Positions 61,350 to 64,000 of a stretch of DNA of 64,000 bases are shown here, piece by piece; the stretch's first letter is position 1; each line of letters starts with the position of its first letter. The translations under genes were made by a program, and so were the position numbers. This DNA is from Romboutsia lituseburensis DSM 797 (lineage in GTDB: Bacteria; Bacillota; Clostridia; Peptostreptococcales; Peptostreptococcaceae). The notes below the pieces were generated by a model that worked only from the letters and a program-made list of their open reading frames with translations, was not told the origin of the DNA and did no database searches. Location of the stretch: positions 124,001 through 188,000 of the forward strand of contig NZ_FNGW01000002.1 in assembly GCF_900103615.1 (NCBI RefSeq). Reading direction: 5' to 3'.

Positions 61350-62525
61350 TTATTCTATTGTTTTTAAATTTATAGCTTTGCTTTTTGTATAAATATAACT
61401 ACATATAATTGAAGTAAGTGGAGAAACTATAACAAGCCCTATACATCCTACAAATGTATGCAAAATTTCTGAAGATATAAACTTTGTATTTAGTATGCTA
61501 AGTAAAGGAGTCCCTTGTGCCATATAAACCATCATAACGGCTATAAAGCTTCCCATATATGCTAATAATAATGTTGTCGTTTGAGAACCTACTATAGACT
61601 TACCTATAGTAATTCCTGAAAGTAATATTTCTTTTTTAGATATATCTGGTTTTTTATCTACTAGCTCTTCAATTGCAGCTGATATATCAATGGCAAGATC
61701 TAAAATTGCTCCCGAACAAGACAAATAAATTCCAGCTTGATATATAAGCGTTAAATTAACATTTTGGTATCCTGCATACAAAAGTGATTCTGACCACTGC
61801 ATAACTGATCCATGTATATTAAACATTTTTCCAAATACTATAGCTAATATGCAAGTTAAAAGAGATGTTAATATACTAGAAATTATTGCACAATAAGCTT
61901 TTTTAGTGAATCCAGCAACTAATATTAATGTAATTATAGAAATAATTCCTCCTATAAATAAAGCTAGTAATATAGGCTGATACCCTTTTAACAGCATTGG
62001 TATAAATAATTTTAATATGCAAGCCAATGTAAACGCAAATGATATAATTGTTCTAATACCTGTTATACCAGAAAATATTAATAGTGAAACCACAAATAAA
62101 CCTATCAAAAAAATTTCTGAATCTATTCTATAATGATCTATCATATTAGCAAATAAAATTTCCCCTTCTTTGCTTTGTTCTATAAGTACAAAGGCTTTAT
62201 CTCCTTCTTTAAATATCTTGTCCTCTTCTAACTTTCCACTTAATAAATTTACTCCTTCAATTTCTTTATTTTTTAGTTTTCCATTAAGTATTTTTATTTT
62301 ACATCTTTGCTCACCTTGTTTTACCAGACCAACTTGATAGACATTAGAGTTATCTACACTTATAACCTCAGCTTTTACACCTTGAGAATTTATATATAGT
62401 TGTTTCTCAAAACCAGTTGGAATTAATAATAATATTATTATCCCAATTATACAGATAATAGAAAATAGAAAATCTTTATTTTTTATTAATGATTTTTTAT
62501 TTCTCAAATTTTCTTTTTTAATCAA
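61350..62525 (-). CDS. YibE/F-like membrane protein
   Basis: One N-terminal membrane helix is followed by an external beta domain of about 90 residues (VISVDNSNVYQVGLVKQGEQ). Seven or eight further helices contain the family segments SGITGIRTIISF, ISAAIEEL and GSQTTTLLLAYMGSF. The family function is not established; multidrug or cofactor transport has been suggested for relatives. The start is TTG at 62525 behind AGGAG. It follows the alkaline phosphatase gene by 19 bases and is probably cotranscribed. Confidence 0.87.
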   Translation of the reverse strand: MIKKENLRNKKSLIKNKDFLFSIICIIGIIILLLIPTGFEKQLYINSQGVKAEVISVDNSNVYQVGLVKQGEQRCKIKILNGKLKNKEIEGVNLLSGKLEEDKIFKEGDKAFVLIEQSKEGEILFANMIDHYRIDSEIFLIGLFVVSLLIFSGITGIRTIISFAFTLACILKLFIPMLLKGYQPILLALFIGGIISIITLILVAGFTKKAYCAIISSILTSLLTCILAIVFGKMFNIHGSVMQWSESLLYAGYQNVNLTLIYQAGIYLSCSGAILDLAIDISAAIEELVDKKPDISKKEILLSGITIGKSIVGSQTTTLLLAYMGSFIAVMMVYMAQGTPLLSILNTKFISSEILHTFVGCIGLVIVSPLTSIICSYIYTKSKAINLKTIE

Positions 62526-62544
62526 TTTTCTCTCCTAATATGTT

Positions 62545-63999
62545 TTATTTTAATCCGCATACTTCAACTAATTTTTTAAATATATCAGTATTATCATAAG
62601 ACCCATTAAACACTTCACTAGATGCTCCCATAGCATACACCGGCACTGGAACACCTGTATGAGAGTATGATGTCCATCCTATCCCTGCTTTGTTATTTAT
62701 TATATGAGTAAGTGTTACAGATAAAGGCTCATAATTACCATATATTACTTCACCTTCTTTTCTTTTATCTTTTTCTTTCATCGTTTCTTTAAAGGCATCT
62801 TGTAATTTTTTATATTCATAATCAGAAATAACTAAATTTTTATTATCTTTCTTTAATGCGTCTTTATCATCTTTAGTAATAAGACCAAAATTTTCTTTTA
62901 TTATAGGTAATAAATCCTCTAATTTACCATCTTTTTCTTTAGTTTTTTCTTTGTATTTATTTAACAGTTCATTAAATTCTACATAAGATATTTTTTGATT
63001 TTGTAATATATCAAATGCAGTATCATATCCAGTTGTTGCTTGTCCTATAGACATCCCACCTGTTTCATGATCTCCTGTAACTAATATTAAAGTTTCGTCA
63101 GAATGCTTATCTGCAAATTTTACAGCTTCATTGACAGCTTTGTCTAATTCTGATACATCACTTATATTTGTCATAGCATCATTTGCATGTCCTGCCCAGT
63201 CAATTTTTCCTGATTCTACCATCATAAAAAATCCTTTATCATTTTTAAGTACATCTATTCCTTTTTTCACAAAATCATTTAACATCAAAGAATCTTTATC
63301 TGTATCTATACTATACTCCATAGCAGAAGAATCTTGTATCTGTGGATTTATAGCATATACCTTTCCTGACTCACTATTTAAAGACATTATTTCATCTTTA
63401 TTATCTGTAATGTTATATCCTTTTTCCTTTAATATATCAAAAGCATCTTTTTGATTTTTATCTAATCCTTTAGGATTTAATAAAGCACCTCCTGCAAAAT
63501 AGTCAAAGTCACTATTGGCCATTTGCTGTGCTATATCATAATAATTTCCTCTAGATTTTGTATGAGCATAAAAAGCCGCTGGTGTAGCATGATTTAATGC
63601 TACACTACTTACAATTCCTACTTTATAACCTTCTTTTTTTAATTTTTCTGCAATAGTTTCTGTTTTAGTTTTTTTATCTGCTGCTAATCCTATAACCCCA
63701 CTTTGAGTTTTAACACCACCTGCTATAGATGTTGCTGCTGCTGCTGAGTCTGTTATAAATGATGTGGCATTTTGAGTTGTTGCATTTCCTATAACAGGAA
63801 ATTGTGTAAATCCTAGTTTTTCTAATTCAACCTTATCTTTATTCTTTATAGTTCCATTATATACTTGTGCTGCATTAACTTGTGTGTGTGACATTCCATC
63901 CCCTATAAATAGAAACACATATTTGGGCTTTTTAATATTTACTTGTCCTACATTTACTTGTGATTCTTTGATTTGTTCTAAACATTCGTTAGTTGTTGA
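62545..63999 (-). CDS. alkaline phosphatase, N-terminally cut by the window edge
   Basis: The frame stays open to the right edge, so the signal region lies outside. The visible part has the metal and nucleophile motifs VFLFIGDGM, FITDSAAAATS (serine nucleophile), MMVESGKIDWAGHANDA, LVTGDHETGG and YSHTGVPVPVYAMG, in the usual order for PhoA-type enzymes. A lysine- and glutamate-rich insertion (about 310-380 of the visible protein) is longer than in minimal members. It releases phosphate from external monoesters. It heads an operon with the YibE/F gene. Confidence 0.93.
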   Translation of the reverse strand, partial: STTNECLEQIKESQVNVGQVNIKKPKYVFLFIGDGMSHTQVNAAQVYNGTIKNKDKVELEKLGFTQFPVIGNATTQNATSFITDSAAAATSIAGGVKTQSGVIGLAADKKTKTETIAEKLKKEGYKVGIVSSVALNHATPAAFYAHTKSRGNYYDIAQQMANSDFDYFAGGALLNPKGLDKNQKDAFDILKEKGYNITDNKDEIMSLNSESGKVYAINPQIQDSSAMEYSIDTDKDSLMLNDFVKKGIDVLKNDKGFFMMVESGKIDWAGHANDAMTNISDVSELDKAVNEAVKFADKHSDETLILVTGDHETGGMSIGQATTGYDTAFDILQNQKISYVEFNELLNKYKEKTKEKDGKLEDLLPIIKENFGLITKDDKDALKKDNKNLVISDYEYKKLQDAFKETMKEKDKRKEGEVIYGNYEPLSVTLTHIINNKAGIGWTSYSHTGVPVPVYAMGASSEVFNGSYDNTDIFKKLVEVCGLK

Positions 64000-64000
64000 A

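Overview
The window is very AT-rich, uses ATG, GTG and TTG starts behind strong GGAGG-type ribosome binding sites, and carries typical anaerobic Firmicute genes: reverse rubrerythrin, a hydrogenase-like iron-sulfur sensor, a T-box-controlled tyrS, a diaminopimelate-type murE and bacterial mprF. This fits a spore-forming member of Peptostreptococcaceae (Romboutsia, Paraclostridium, Paeniclostridium or Clostridioides relatives). The species cannot be fixed from the sequence alone. Most genes lie on the minus strand. No rRNA, tRNA, IS element, prophage module or CRISPR array was recognised.

Left part (1-27 kb): the end of a MacB/FtsX-type ABC permease; a redox-sensor operon (small 2Fe-2S protein, [FeFe]-hydrogenase-like PAS protein, SpoIIE-type phosphatase); a carbamoylase/dihydroorotase pair; a DUF362 ferredoxin protein; reverse rubrerythrin; a DMT transporter; tyrS with its T-box; GDPD and YybS-like genes; murE; a TPR glycosyltransferase; a four-gene pyroglutamate operon (DUF969, DUF979, pcp, gamma-glutamylcyclotransferase); two adjacent dynamin-like GTPases; a primary-type sigma factor with an altered region 2.4; and a cysteine-rich protein resembling an inactivated HsdR N-terminal domain. 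Two probable non-coding RNAs lie in gaps here, at about 16328-16409 (plus) and 26514-26640 (minus).

Middle part (27-47 kb): two unknown beta-rich proteins behind a hairpin leader, a heterodimeric ABC exporter, a secreted DUF1002 protein, mprF with a two-component system whose likely binding repeats sit at the mprF promoter, a MupG-like hydrolase, a thioesterase, aspartate 4-decarboxylase, an ABC-2 exporter and a SulP transporter.

Right part (47-64 kb): a pseudaminic-type nonulosonic acid operon (pseB, pseC, spsF-like, pseI, ATP-grasp, HAD, pseG, methyltransferase). It is followed on the same strand by a second unit encoding three small Ig-like proteins, a glycine-rich beta-solenoid/Big2 protein, a Maf-type (DUF115) protein glycosyltransferase and a 98-residue protein. 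No flagellar gene is present, and none of the candidate acceptor proteins has a signal peptide. The most interesting hypothesis is a non-flagellar, perhaps spore-surface, nonulosonate glycoprotein system. Signal peptidase I, a 3-methyladenine DNA glycosylase, a YibE/F protein and a truncated alkaline phosphatase end the window.
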